Assembly: GCA_030068145.1 (NCBI GenBank)
Contig: JAPJBO010000603.1
Coordinates: 62,001-126,000, forward strand
Direction of reading: 5' to 3'
DNA length: 64,000 bases
Origin: Diplonema papillatum
Lineage: Eukaryota; Euglenozoa; Diplonemea; Diplonemida; Diplonemidae
A program made the position numbers and the translations under genes. This document shows positions 11,100-21,199 of this stretch, piece by piece (position 1 is the stretch's first letter; each line of letters begins with the position of its first letter). The notes beneath the pieces are model-generated. The model had not been told where the DNA came from and searched no databases. It saw only the letters and a list, made by a program, of their open reading frames with translations.

Positions 11100-11450
11100 C
11101 GTATTAGACCTGACTGGAAGCGACCCGTCGACACAGGATCCGAACTTTCCTACGCAATCTTGTTCGTCTGCACACAACATGCTCGCACTGGCTGATAATA
11201 ATCTCGGCTTCTGACACTGATTTAATGAAGGCAATGTTGTTGACAAGACTTTCACATAAGCTCGTCTTGCTACTGTCATGGGGAACGCGGCCAGCTTGGA
11301 TCCTGATTCTGATTCAATGGAGACCCGGGAAGAGAGCTAGCGATTCAGAACTCCTTTCCGGCACACGTTTGTTCAGCGCCTACGCAAATACTCGCCACGT
11401 CATCATTGGATCCTGACACTGATTTAATAACAAGATTCTAAACGACGCTT
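11100..11450. repeat. Diverged tandem repeat (gatcctgaNNctgatttaat)
   Basis: Three copies of a motif close to gatcctgacactgatttaat occur at about 11212, 11299 and 11410, with weakly similar flanking sequence (cttttgcataa, cacataagctcg). No reading frame fits them. They look like an old, degenerate tandem array. Confidence 0.45.
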
Positions 11451-11611
11451 TTGCATAAACTTGCTAAGTATTTTGCTACACGGGAGGTAAGAACTCCGTT
11501 TTCGCTGATGCTTGTTCAGCCCCCACACAAACGCTCGTACTGACCGACGGCATCTGACGATCAACTTGGATCCCCGACGCCCGTTCCCGATTTCTGAAGA
11601 CGTTTTTTGCC

Positions 11612-11774
11612 GAAAAAGGCAGGCGCTTCGCTTTGTTTGTGGGACCGGTAGATCGTTTTCCACTTGTATGTACCCTGTGTCATTTTCAGGTGAGGAATTC
11701 TGATCAACCCCCAAAACACGCTGCCTACGTCTTGTTAGCCTGCACAATACATTGAAGGGCAACCCGCAAGATCG
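11612..11774 (+). mobile_element. 170-bp short mobile repeat, copy A
   Basis: Copy A of a non-coding family whose members share aggcgcttcg.tttgtttgt at the left, an internal ggtaga/ggttgatc...gatcaacc inverted pair, ttttcaggt(a/g)agg in the middle, and cattgaagggcaacccgcaa at the right. Other copies: 24352-24496, 47788-47960 and 61828-61990, with partial ones at 33084-33150 and 48382-48480. All lie in the same orientation. It has no coding capacity and no clear terminal inverted repeat; a MITE or SINE is possible. Confidence 0.7.
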
Positions 11775-11781
11775 TGTGGGT

Positions 11782-12963
11782 TCAGTCTATCAGATGCGGG
11801 GGAGGGGAGCCGTCATCGAGAGGGTCATCTTCCAGGGTGCGCTCGCGGTTGGTGTATTCGTCGTACTCGAGATCAGAATCCTGCTCTTCCTCTTGGTCAT
11901 GCTCATCGTCCCCTGGCTGCGCATCGGCGCCGCGGCCGGCGACGATCTTGAAGCCCTGCGAGCTCTCCAGGTCGGACGCAAACCTGCGGTGGTTGTCCTC
12001 TTCCTTCGTGGCATCCGCTTGCCTTTTTTTGAGCATCTTGCTCTTGAGCTCGGGGTAGAACACGTCGCAGTAGTCCGCCTTGCACTCTTTCAACTGGGCG
12101 AGACACCCGTCGACCCCTTGTCCGGTCGCTGCTGACATGCCGCAGTAGCGGAGGTTAGCGTAGAACTCCTGCAGAACGAAGGCCATCGACTTCGTGAGCT
12201 GTGCTGAGTACGCTTCTTCGGTTACCATCGCGTCCCGAAACACGTCGGCATCTTTCATCCAGGTGACCGCTGTGCTGTGGTCGGTGACGTCCGTTTTGTT
12301 GAAGCAAAGCAACAACGGCAGCTGCGTTCTGTAGAGGATTCCGCATGCGTACATCATGTTTGACATGAACGTCGACGGATTCGACGATTTCGGGGTGTCG
12401 ACCACGTAGGTTGCCACGGTTGGGAAGGTGGATGCTAGGGTTTCCATGATGATTTGCCCGGAGGCGGACCAGGTGAACACTTCGATTTGGCCCGGGGTGT
12501 CGATGAACACGTACTCCAGCTCGTGCTGGCGCTGCTCTATGTAGCCGAGGACCTGGTCAAAGCGGGTAGCGAAGAGGTTGAGTGACGTGACGATGGCGCC
12601 GTTCGGACCCAGGTTGTATTGCTTCATGACTTCTTTGTGGCTGACGGTGTCGCGAATGTCGATGTTGACGCCGTATGGAACGTCGATGACCGCGGGGTCG
12701 AGGTTGATGAAGAAGCTTGGAATCTTCTTCTCGTGCATTTCGAGGTTCATGCGGTGCATAAACCGCGTCTTCCCCGAGCCGGCCATGCCGATGACCAGCA
12801 CGACGGTAGGCAGCTTCCTCGGATCCTTGTTCTCGATGTGCGTCGGGCCGACATGCTTTTTCCGCTTCGTCTTCTCGGCGGCATCACTGCTCCCTTCTAC
12901 GGGAGCTGTCCTATCCAACACCGGCGCGCCGGCCGCGCTTTCTTCGGCGGACGGCGCACTCAT
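11782..12963 (-). CDS. GPN1: GPN-loop GTPase 1
   Basis: Single-exon gene of 393 residues; the ATG at 12963 is the first in frame. It is a GPN1/Npa3 (XAB1) orthologue, a GTPase that acts with GPN3 in assembly and nuclear import of RNA polymerase II. Visible motifs: P-loop GMAGSGKT (59-66), the family-defining GPN insert (119-121, in LGPNGAI), Switch II DTPGQIE (155-161), and NKTD (222-225), the guanine-specificity box. After residue 310 an acidic tail rich in D and E (DDEHDQEEEQDSDLEYDEY) is typical of eukaryotic GPN1. Length matches the family. The call is firm. Confidence 0.96.
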   Translation of the reverse strand: MSAPSAEESAAGAPVLDRTAPVEGSSDAAEKTKRKKHVGPTHIENKDPRKLPTVVLVIGMAGSGKTRFMHRMNLEMHEKKIPSFFINLDPAVIDVPYGVNIDIRDTVSHKEVMKQYNLGPNGAIVTSLNLFATRFDQVLGYIEQRQHELEYVFIDTPGQIEVFTWSASGQIIMETLASTFPTVATYVVDTPKSSNPSTFMSNMMYACGILYRTQLPLLLCFNKTDVTDHSTAVTWMKDADVFRDAMVTEEAYSAQLTKSMAFVLQEFYANLRYCGMSAATGQGVDGCLAQLKECKADYCDVFYPELKSKMLKKRQADATKEEDNHRRFASDLESSQGFKIVAGRGADAQPGDDEHDQEEEQDSDLEYDEYTNRERTLEDDPLDDGSPPPHLID

Positions 12964-13587
12964 TTTTGCTCTACCACCGACCCCCAGTGACCCCACGCTG
13001 CACACTGTTCCTCTCCGTATTCAACCCGTTCAAAGGGGGGGCACAAAAAGAGACGGTGGTCCACTGGATGTGGTTTACTCTTCCACTCCGCCGCCTCCCG
13101 AATTGAAATGTCAGTGCCCGGAAAAGGACCGCGGGCCCGGCTTAACGGTCGGGTTGCCGTGGTGATGGTCCTAGCTTCGCGGCTGTCATCATTTGATGCA
13201 AACTAACGTTTCCATTCGAAAATGCAAGACCTTCAAGGCTGCACGGGCCAAGAGAAGCCATTTGCTTTCAGGGACAACAGCCTTGCGCGCGATAAATATC
13301 GCGCGCTGAAGACTCTCTGTTTCAAGTCCGGTCTTGACTGCTGTTTCGCCAGATAGTAGGTCGGAACAGAAGGATCTTCTGATCCGTTCATGCGTGTCTT
13401 TCATCAGAAAACGACGCATTTGTTGGCCACCATGATTACCTTGACTTGATCTCTCAGCGTTGACATTCAATATATTGTCGTAGAATTATAGGCAAAGTAG
13501 GCAGCCGATGTTTGAAGACTGTGGCCATCGACAAAGCCCGTATACTCACATAGGTTTCGTCGTCGTTGTGAACACGGAGATATCGGC
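12964..13587. other. Intergenic with hairpin and dispersed repeat
   Basis: No gene seen. A 9-bp perfect hairpin (gcgcgcgat/atcgcgcgc, 13285-13306) is followed by a repeat (13348-13470) whose relative lies at 17906-18062, sharing agtaggt..ggacagaagga, ttcatgcgtgt and tctcagcgttgacattca. A third, shorter relative (cactcccgccgtttacccgc) is at 8353-8374. Confidence 0.55.
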
Positions 13588-13785
13588 ATGGGTCCTGTCA
13601 ACTTGCAGGCACTGTCGAACGAGAAAGATAAACTAACCCAAGCAGAGGCGATGCGTCCGGGGCATGAAAATGCCCGAGGCGGAAACGTGTCATTCAGATT
13701 GCTGATTGGCGGAATGCGCGATGGAATACAACAAGACTTCACACTGCAACAGCGCCCGAAAAGAAAGCTGCGTCTGCTACGATGA
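13588..13785 (+). CDS. Small hypothetical protein (65 aa)
   Basis: An ATG-started frame of 65 codons with balanced composition (MGPVNLQALSNEKDKLTQAE...) ending in a basic tail (RPKRKLRLLR). There is no homology I can name and no domain. Small open frames of this length arise by chance, so this is tentative. The opposite strand is also open over part of it. Confidence 0.35.
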   Translation: MGPVNLQALSNEKDKLTQAEAMRPGHENARGGNVSFRLLIGGMRDGIQQDFTLQQRPKRKLRLLR

Positions 13786-14168
13786 AGCACGAAGGCTGGG
13801 GCTGTTTGGAACGTACAACAACCTTGCTTTCAGCGAGAAGTGGAGAGATGGTGCTTGAAGGTCTCCGATTGACCACCGAGGGTGGGAAGGTGTGAGGAAA
13901 AGGTGCAGAGAAGGGTTCCAGCAAGAAGAGACTGCTGGATGCATCGTCGTCTACGAATTCAATACTTTCAGCGAGCTCAGAGAGCGAACGTTCTTTTGAA
14001 CCAAGAATGCTTTCTTTGTTGTTCTCGAAAAGGTTCGCGGCTATCATATCCGTTGCTTCTTCGCGCACACAAGCTGTGGTTAAGCTTACACCCCTCGCAG
14101 TGCGCGCTCACGCTGCCGTCGTTCAGCGAAAAGCTTCTCCGGGAAATCTTTCTTCGCGATCAAAGAGC

Positions 14169-14666
14169 TCACCGGGTGTCGAGCCGTTTGAAGTATCCGA
14201 GCAGGCGCGACTTGCGCAGCTCGCCGGCGGACAGCGAAGCCAGCAGCTTTTTCTCGAGTTCATCCGCGCGTTGCGAGACCTGCTTCGCAACTTCGGGGCG
14301 GCGCCTGGCCGAGATGCACGGCAGAAACGCGGCTTCCATCGCGGGGGGCTTCGGAGTGAGCGGGACATCGGCGCGCGAGCCGTCTCGATGATCGCCGGCG
14401 CCTGGCGTGTCGCGCTTGGTGTGGATCCGTCTGGGCCTGTACTTGCCTCGAACTTCGCGCTTTCCCAGCCGTTCCTTCCAATACACCAACGTATGCCCAT
14501 CCCTTCCCCTGATTCCACCGACCCAAGCGTCCCGCGTCCCGTCGCCTTGGTACCGATACGTGGGCATCGGCGACATGTACGCCGTTGCGTGCATAGGCTT
14601 GCTACACGACCAGACAGACCGAAGCGGACAGACGGTCCTTAGGGTTTCACCCGGGCTGCGCGCCAT
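14169..14666 (-). CDS. Hypothetical protein (about 165 aa)
   Basis: A frame from ATG 14666 (MARSPGETLR) to TGA at 14169. Later in-frame methionines (MHATAYMSPMPTYRYQGDG) give shorter options of 141 or 135 residues. The middle is rich in G, R and aromatic residues (YQGDGTRDAWVGGIRGRDG) and the C-terminus is a predicted charged helix (VAKQVSQRADELEKKLLASL). No catalytic motif; the pattern resembles small structural proteins of the cytoskeleton, which is a guess only. GC-rich third positions fit the neighbouring real genes better than the surrounding DNA does. Confidence 0.55.
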   Translation of the reverse strand: MARSPGETLRTVCPLRSVWSCSKPMHATAYMSPMPTYRYQGDGTRDAWVGGIRGRDGHTLVYWKERLGKREVRGKYRPRRIHTKRDTPGAGDHRDGSRADVPLTPKPPAMEAAFLPCISARRRPEVAKQVSQRADELEKKLLASLSAGELRKSRLLGYFKRLDTR

Positions 14667-15442
14667 CGTCGGGTTAAGTGTCAGCCTCCCTTCCCGTGTT
14701 TTGTTCTTTCCTTCCCTGGTCAACCTTTCATGATGCAAGTTCTCTGCAAAGCAATATCAGCAAGAAAGTAGAGCGGACTCGAGATCGCTGACGTGCTCGT
14801 GGACGAATTTGATGGTACTGGAAGAAGAAGGTTGCACTGACATCGAGTCATCGACACTAATTAATCAGTTGGACTCCTCCTGCTCGCTACAGTTCTAAGC
14901 TGACACTTCGTTGTAGGACAACACAAGAAGAAATCGGGATCCGTGGGTAGCACCCGAGAGCGCCACTTGCAGCACCTTCCATATGAGCACGGACCTAAAC
15001 CCGCAAAGACATGCCGCTTGTGTCCCCAAAGCCAATCCTTTTCCTTCTTGAAGCTACGGATCCAGTTTGCCGATTCGCCTTACCTGAATTGTTCTGTCGG
15101 TCAGAGCTTTTAGCCTTTCAGGACACCTATTGCGCTTAACGGTGCAGCGACGCAAAGAGAATGCGATCTCCCCGATTTTCCATGCACGTGTTCGACTTCC
15201 CTCTACATGTTCTCGATTCGGGCGAAAGGGTGAAACAGAACAACTTTCTGAACGGGAACAGGGGGGGGAGGGAGAAAACCAAGAGGTCTTGGGAGACTAC
15301 TTCTGTCCGCAGCTGCAAAAACGGCGGAGAAAAACGGCACCCCCAGCGGCCGCTGCTTCTCCCTCGTGAAACGGAGGAGCGGCAGGAAAAAAAAGAAAAA
15401 CAGAGGACAAAAGAGAGGATCGCAAAGCTCCTGCCTTTTCAG
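14667..15442. other. Intergenic, nothing seen
   Basis: No supported gene, repeat or RNA. Open frames here are short and lack coding bias. Confidence 0.5.
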
Positions 15443-16801
15443 GCCCGCCGCACTACTGAAGTAAGTTCGGGTGAACGGGAGCATAGAACGAGCCCAGGGG
15501 AAACCACTTCACCTCGTGCATAGACGACGCACACAAGGGCAGGGTTCAATGGGTTGAATCTTAGCAGGCGAGCCCCAGCGCAAACGGGAGGAGGACGGTG
15601 GAGCAGTTTCAGCGCGGCGCTCTCATGATCAGAAGCAGAAGGAGAATCGCGGCGAAGGGTGTTCGTGGGATGCAAAAGAGGCAGAGGCTCGCATCGACAG
15701 AACAAACCCCTGCCAAAAACTGACACTTCTGCAGAAACTCGTGCCGCGCGTGCAGGCTCAAGTTGGTCACGCCACAACGAAAAAGGGGTGGAGGCTGGTG
15801 CTCGGAATAAACAGGAAGGAAAGCTGCAAATGGGGTGTGTCTGGAGGCTGCTTTCGGGTTCGGCGCCCTCGTGAGGTCGAAGGCATCTCCAGACAAGGGC
15901 TCTCAGCAAAAAGAAAAGCAGGAGCTAGTAGCATGTGTCGTTCTAGTTCGGAAGTCTGGGAGCAGACCCGGTGCAATCTGCAAACCAACGAGTGACGCAA
16001 ATAGCAGTGGCGCCTCGGCAATACTTGCACGTCAAGATAGGCCGCGAGCATATACCCGGCCAGAGTGACAGCATAGGGTGCTGTGGTCGGCGCCGGCTTA
16101 AAACGTGACAAATTTTGCGCTGCACAGATTTGTTGTGGGTCGATGTTTTTTTTTTTTCTCTTCAGCGCAACCTTCCGCAAGTTGCCTGCGTGGTCTCGCG
16201 GGGGGAAAAAAAGAAACAAGTAAAGAAATTCAAACTGAGCCAGAAACCACGCGCTACGAACATGATTCACATTTTTTTCCTTTTCGGGAGAACCGCAGAT
16301 GCAATTGAGCGCACGCTAAGACAAGTTTCACTTCATGCGGAGGAGGAGTCGTCGGCTGAAAAACTGGGGGGAACGGGTTAATTCATGACAGCATTCTGCA
16401 GGAAGACGCCCCGGTTCAATCTTTCCAAGGTCATCGACCGCAACAACCCACGCAGGTAGTCGTGTAAGCCTGCCAAGGTCTAGTCAACAACTGTTCCGTT
16501 CCTTGCCGCACCATTTGTTTCGGACGATATTGCTATGCCACTGGGACACTTTGCTTGTTGGGCTCGCTGGTAGAGCGGCAACTATACTTTGTTTTTTGAC
16601 AGGGTTGCAGCGCAGCTTCCCTTTCGTGCTCCAAATACGGCGGGCCTCGTGCCTTCCATCTTTTCTTCTGCAGCGTAGGGCATTTCAAAAAGAAGGATAA
16701 CCTGCCTGACAGTTTCTTTTTGACCGCAGCCGTTTGCTGGAACCGCAGCTCCGCAGCAGCTGCGAATTCGACCCGGGAGAGAGGACACGGAGGCGGACTG
16801 A
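15443..16801 (+). CDS. Plus-strand gene inferred from small exons
   Basis: Four small open segments with good splice sites lie in order. 15443-15460 is an 18-nt exon between ccttttcag and GTAAGT. 16299-16381 follows aaccgcag and could stop in frame, or splice at 16325. 16402-16455 runs from ctgcag to CAG|GTAGTC and codes EDAPVQSFQGHRPQQPTQ. 16730-16801 follows gtttctttttgaccgcag and ends in TGA, starting PFAGTAAPQQLRI. The last two join in phase 0. No family recognised, and the 5' end is not found. The set may be one gene or two; it is inference from splice signals. Confidence 0.35.
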
Positions 16802-17145
16802 GTGTAGGCGGTTGCCCGCTCTCGGGCGCCCAACGGACCTCGGCCGGGGGTGGGGGGGGGTTGCCAAAAACAACTTCGGCTACCTAGATTGAGTGCATGC
16901 GCTCACACAAGAGCGCGAATCAACGCGTGTTCGCGACAAACACGCGTCGAAGCCAACATGCGGGGTAAACAACGCCCAACACACTCAAGCGGGCGCTTGT
17001 GCACTTTGTTTGTTTGGCAATTACGAGAGTTTATTCAGTAGCAGCGCTAAAACAGTTCGAGTTCGGAAAGTGTGTTGGCAACATGACACGAGACTGGGTG
17101 AGAGGGGAGAAATCATAGTTTAATGTATAGGCAGAACACTGCCTC
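16802..17145. other. Intergenic with short palindromic motif
   Basis: No gene seen. At 17117-17150 lies the clearest copy of a motif with tagtttaatgtataggcag and aacactgcctctc, whose core ggcag/ctgcc forms a small hairpin. Relatives are at 7672-7698 and 27875-27905. Confidence 0.5.
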
Positions 17146-17343
17146 TCATAGGGATGAGGGGGTACAAAAGTTCCTCCACTGAGTGCGCTGGGCAGACTTT
17201 GTGGATGGAGAATCGAATCGTAGAAACAGCGGTGACTGTTTATTGTTGAGTGTCTCTCCTACGGGCTGGCCGGCACTGCGAGCCAACATCCGCTTTTTGA
17301 TTATGCATGATCGCTCTTCTTCCAACAAGCCCTTATTAGCCAT
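17146..17343 (-). CDS. Small hypothetical ORF (65 aa)
   Basis: A frame from ATG 17343 (MANKGLLEEERSCIIKKRML) to TGA at 17146, lying downstream of the lyase gene on the same strand. Charged N-terminal half, polar remainder. The stop overlaps the dispersed palindromic motif at 17117-17150, so the end may have been created by that repeat. No homology recognised. Confidence 0.28.
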   Translation of the reverse strand: MANKGLLEEERSCIIKKRMLARSAGQPVGETLNNKQSPLFLRFDSPSTKSAQRTQWRNFCTPSSL

Positions 17344-17662
17344 GAGTACTAACCAGGTACTGAAACGGTTGGCAACGAACACAGAATGTCGTGTACTGAA
17401 GTGTTGATCGGAATTCCTGCAGTTGAAAGAGGCAATAATGACAAAAGCAGAGCTGGTAGCTTTCGCAAGCACCGTGCAGTTCCGACCTCTTTCTGCTCAA
17501 GGGAATTTGAATCAGCGAGACACTGTGCTCAGAACGGGTGAGGGACCTGCCTTTTATGGACCGGTGGGCTACACGAGCACAATCGTGCAATCGCTTCTTC
17601 GGCGAGCTACAAAATACTTCGCTGTCGTGAAAGCCAGCAGGTGTTCGTCCCGAACCTGACTC

Positions 17663-17987
17663 TTACTGCGCCTTCTCCAGTTTCGCGAGGCGCTCCTGTG
17701 TGCACGTGGATGCTGTAAAACCCGACGATCTGAGAGTACTTCTTTTCGCACACTATACGCGGTATTATTCTAGCGTTATTGGTGCTCTTTCACCAAAAAG
17801 AATAGGCGTGTGTTTAGCCTGCTAGTGATTGATAGTGAGCGGATATGATCGTTAGGTTAATCTTCTTCCAAACATGCTGTTCTCTTTCGTGTTTACAAAG
17901 CATTGTTGCTACGAAGTAGTAGGTAGGGACAGAAGGAATCTCATTGGTCCATTCATGCGTGTTTTTAAGTAGAAGACGATGCATTTT

Positions 17988-18024
<37 letters not shown>

Positions 18025-20139
18025 ACCGCGCTTGACCTGATCTCAGCGTTGACATTCAGGGCACTGGGCAGAAGAAGGTACGAAGGTCTGGCATTCTGGG
18101 TAGTCGTGGACGTATTATGTTAACAGCAAGGGATCTCCAGGCGAAAAGGCTCTGGCCATCAGAACAATGTTGGTATTCGGCAAAATGGGGATCCGTGGCT
18201 TTGAGCTTTTAGGGCAAGAGCGTAACGGTCAATTACCAGCACAACCACACTCTATCATGGGGTGCTGGGTGTCATGCCTTCTGGTGTCCGAGTGCACGTG
18301 TGTAATCACCTACAGTACGAAGTGTCTCACGTTCGCATCCCAAGCACCGTGTGCTCGTCTTGAGGTAACCAGCACTTGTCACTGAAAAGCTTCGGTTGAC
18401 AGCGACGTACTCCACCGTGTGCTCGTAGGTTTTGTACCATCTTGCTGGCCGGGCATCGGCGGAGAAATACTAAAGGGAAACAGGCTGACCTGGGCGCGGG
18501 AGTCGTAGTACGCGTCGAAGTACATTCTGGCAACGTCGCCGACGATCTGGCGGTCGGGGATCTGTTGGCTAGTTCCGTAGAGGGTGGCAACACTCGTGCC
18601 TTTGCAGCCCTTCGCTACCAGCTCTGCAGCACATTCGCGCACGTCGGCTACGAACCGGCGGGCGTGTTCCATGTCGTTGAGCGCGTGCAGGTTGGTGACC
18701 GCGATGTGGAGCGCCGAGGGGAACTGGAGCATGTTCATCTCCCAGTGCCTGCTGCCGAGCATCTGTCCGAGCAGGAAGATGTCAAACATCTGCGACTGCG
18801 CGGCGACGACGGTCAAGCACGGCGCGCCCATCACGATCACGCCTTCGATCTTCCGCAGCTCGTCGCAGATAAACTTCGCCGTTTTCACCAACCGAGCAGC
18901 GCTCTCGACGTAACCATTCTCTCCGAACGACACCATAGCAGCCCACGTGCCCGCTACCACGTTGCCCGGTCTGGACCCAGCGAGCGTCGGTGACGCGTAG
19001 ATGCCACCTGGCCAGTCCGGCTGAGTGAACATCTGGTGCTCGCGGTAGTGCGCACCTTGGTACAAGATCACGCTGCTGCCCTTCGGTGCGAAGCCGTACT
19101 TGTGGTTGTCGCACGAGATCGACGTCACGCCAGCGTTCCGGAAGTCCCAGTTCTTCTCGTCGATCGCGATCCCCGCTTTTTCCATGAAAGCAATCACAAA
19201 GCCGCCGAGGCACGCGTCGACGTGGACGGGGATGTCGTACTTCAGTCCAAGGGCCGCGATTTCCGAAATAGGGTCAATGATGCCGTGCGGGAACTGTGGG
19301 GCGCTGCCGGCCAGAGCGATCGTGTTCGAGGTGATCAAGCTTTTCATGTGCTTCATGTCGACTTTGCACGTTTTCGAATCTATGCGGACGTGACGCAGCT
19401 TGATGCCGAAGTACTCGCAGCCTTTATCGAACGCGGCGTGAGCAGTGACCGGAACCACGAGCTCCGGCTCAGTAATGCCTTTGTGCATCTTGGCATACTC
19501 CTTGTACGCCCTGATCGCGCAAACGATGGACTCGGTGCCGCCTGACGTCATAGCGCCGCAAGCGTTCTCGTCGCCGTTGAACATCTTGACGCACATAGCG
19601 ATCGTCTCTGCTTCCATCTTCCGCACCCCCGCAAACTGTCCTCCGTGCAACGGGTTCGTCCATTGGTGCATGTCCATTGCCTCGTTGATGAACTCGGTGT
19701 ACCCTCCCATGCCTCCATGGTACACTGACCCCGAGTACTGCCCCTTCGTGAAATCGCTGTTCAGGTCCGCGTGCTCCCTGCACAGCTGCAGCACTGCGTC
19801 CCGTTGAAGCCCTTCGAGTGGCAGCTCAGAGTACCCCACCTGCATAGTCGACTGCCTCTGCACGAAGTCCTTAAGGAAGCCCACCCGAGCATCTGCAATA
19901 GCCTTGTCATACCCGAGCATGTGCCCGAAGTACTTTCGTGCGTAGTAGAAGAAGCAAGCTTTGGCCCTTCTAATGCACTCTGACGGGCCAAGCCGGAGAA
20001 CGGCTAACATACGCATGCCAACGAGGACTACAAAAGCGGTTTGGACAACAAGCTTCGTCGGCCGTGACCCATCAAGCATTGCATCGGTGCTCTGGACCAG
20101 TTGATCAGCTCGCTCACTGATTGCTTTGGCCGCCTCCAT
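17663..20139 (-). CDS. Sphingosine-1-phosphate lyase
   Basis: Two exons: 20139-18490 (550 codons) and 17695-17663 (11 codons). They are joined in phase 0 across a 794-nt intron (CAG|GTCAGC ... cacacag), giving about 560 residues ending ...SRAQERLAKLEKAQ. The enzyme is a PLP-dependent lyase that cleaves phosphorylated sphingoid bases to a fatty aldehyde and phosphoethanolamine, normally on the ER membrane. Visible features: a hydrophobic N-terminal segment (about 29-50); TSGGTES (198-204) for phosphate binding; HVDACLGGF (306-314) with the cofactor Asp; and SCDNHKYGFAPKGSS with Lys347 as the Schiff-base lysine. Reading straight through the donor would give a 36-residue unconserved tail; the remote exon gives a charged helix and looks right. 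Confidence 0.93.
17906..18062. repeat. Dispersed repeat copy inside lyase intron
   Basis: Second copy of the repeat at 13348-13470, lying in the last intron of the sphingosine-1-phosphate lyase gene. It shares the agtagta..gacagaaggaa and tctcagcgttgacattcagg blocks in the same order and adds actcccgccgtttaaccgcg, which also occurs at 8353-8374. Confidence 0.6.
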
Positions 20140-20399
20140 TGTATCTTTCCTACTTCCGCTTTTGCTAGTATTGACAGCCCTAACCTATTCGAGTGTTAAG
20201 TTTGGAGGTATAGTCGAATTACTACGTGCATGAGCCAACGCAAGGCTGACGACAGCAGTGTGGACAATTTACGGCACTCGAGCGTCGCGCTTCGTTGATT
20301 CCAAAGCTAGCTCACCTCCTGTTGTCCTGCAAAGTACAAAATGCACCTTCCGGCGTTGCGCAACACCCGTCTTCGGTGGGATACAAACGCGTACGTTCC

Positions 20400-20940
20400 A
20401 GAATCGGTCGGACCTTCAGTTTTGCGGCATCACATAAGAGCACATTCGGTGTTTTCGCGAAAGCGTCGTGGTAACAGTGAACGGGTGTTGAGAACACAGG
20501 AATCCTCGGGATCTTTTGCGGCTCGCCCAGAGAAAAGACTTCTCATGGCGAGAACACAGGGATCCGACAGATCGTTTGTAGTTCGACACAGACTTGGGAC
20601 TCGGGGGATTCTTTTGAGCTCGCCTACAGACAAGAACACAGGGGATGATCACACATGCGCCTAAACACCGCGGATACCTTTTATTTCTACTTGGTGGGCA
20701 ACATGTTTTTCGCAGCCGCGTGTCCTTCTTCAAGCCGATACAGCCTGCGAAGCCTGCGAAGCCAAGTCTTGTAAAGATTCGGCTTTGGTCAGTGTGCAGA
20801 TACTTTGGGGTTCCGAAGGTTTAGGCCCATGTATGTGGAGGACGATAGTTTGTAGCTTGCCTACAGACATAGGAGACACAGGGTTGACCGAAATGGGGGA
20901 ATCTGGAGAACGCGTGTGCCTACAGACACGACCTTTGGAT
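20400..20940. repeat. Degenerate tandem repeats
   Basis: The words gaacacaggnatcc, gctcgcc(c/t)acaga and ttgtag(t/c)t recur three to five times between 20460 and 20935 at irregular spacing. No reading frame follows the repeats. The stretch 20140-20985 holds no supported gene. Confidence 0.4.
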
Positions 20941-21199
20941 CTACCGAAGGGGCTGGAACGTCGCCCTGAAGAAACAGAAACTAAGAAATTGATGGGCGCC
21001 GCATGCGCAAAGGAAGAGCGAGACAGGGACTATCTCCAAGGAGAGGTTCCGTTCTCACTTTTCTTCCGACCTGCTACGGCGGGCGTAAGTCGTGCCGCAG
21101 GAACAAGGTAAGTGCGATGTCCCAAACAAAAAAGCGGTGGTGCAAGACTGTCTTTTTTCAGCTGATTTCTCGTGGGGGCGATGCTTCCGACAACCTAGT

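Noticed and set aside
12964-13005. Upstream extension of GPN1 to a GTG
   Set aside because: The extension starts at a non-ATG codon; the ATG at 12963 gives the normal GPN1 N-terminus.
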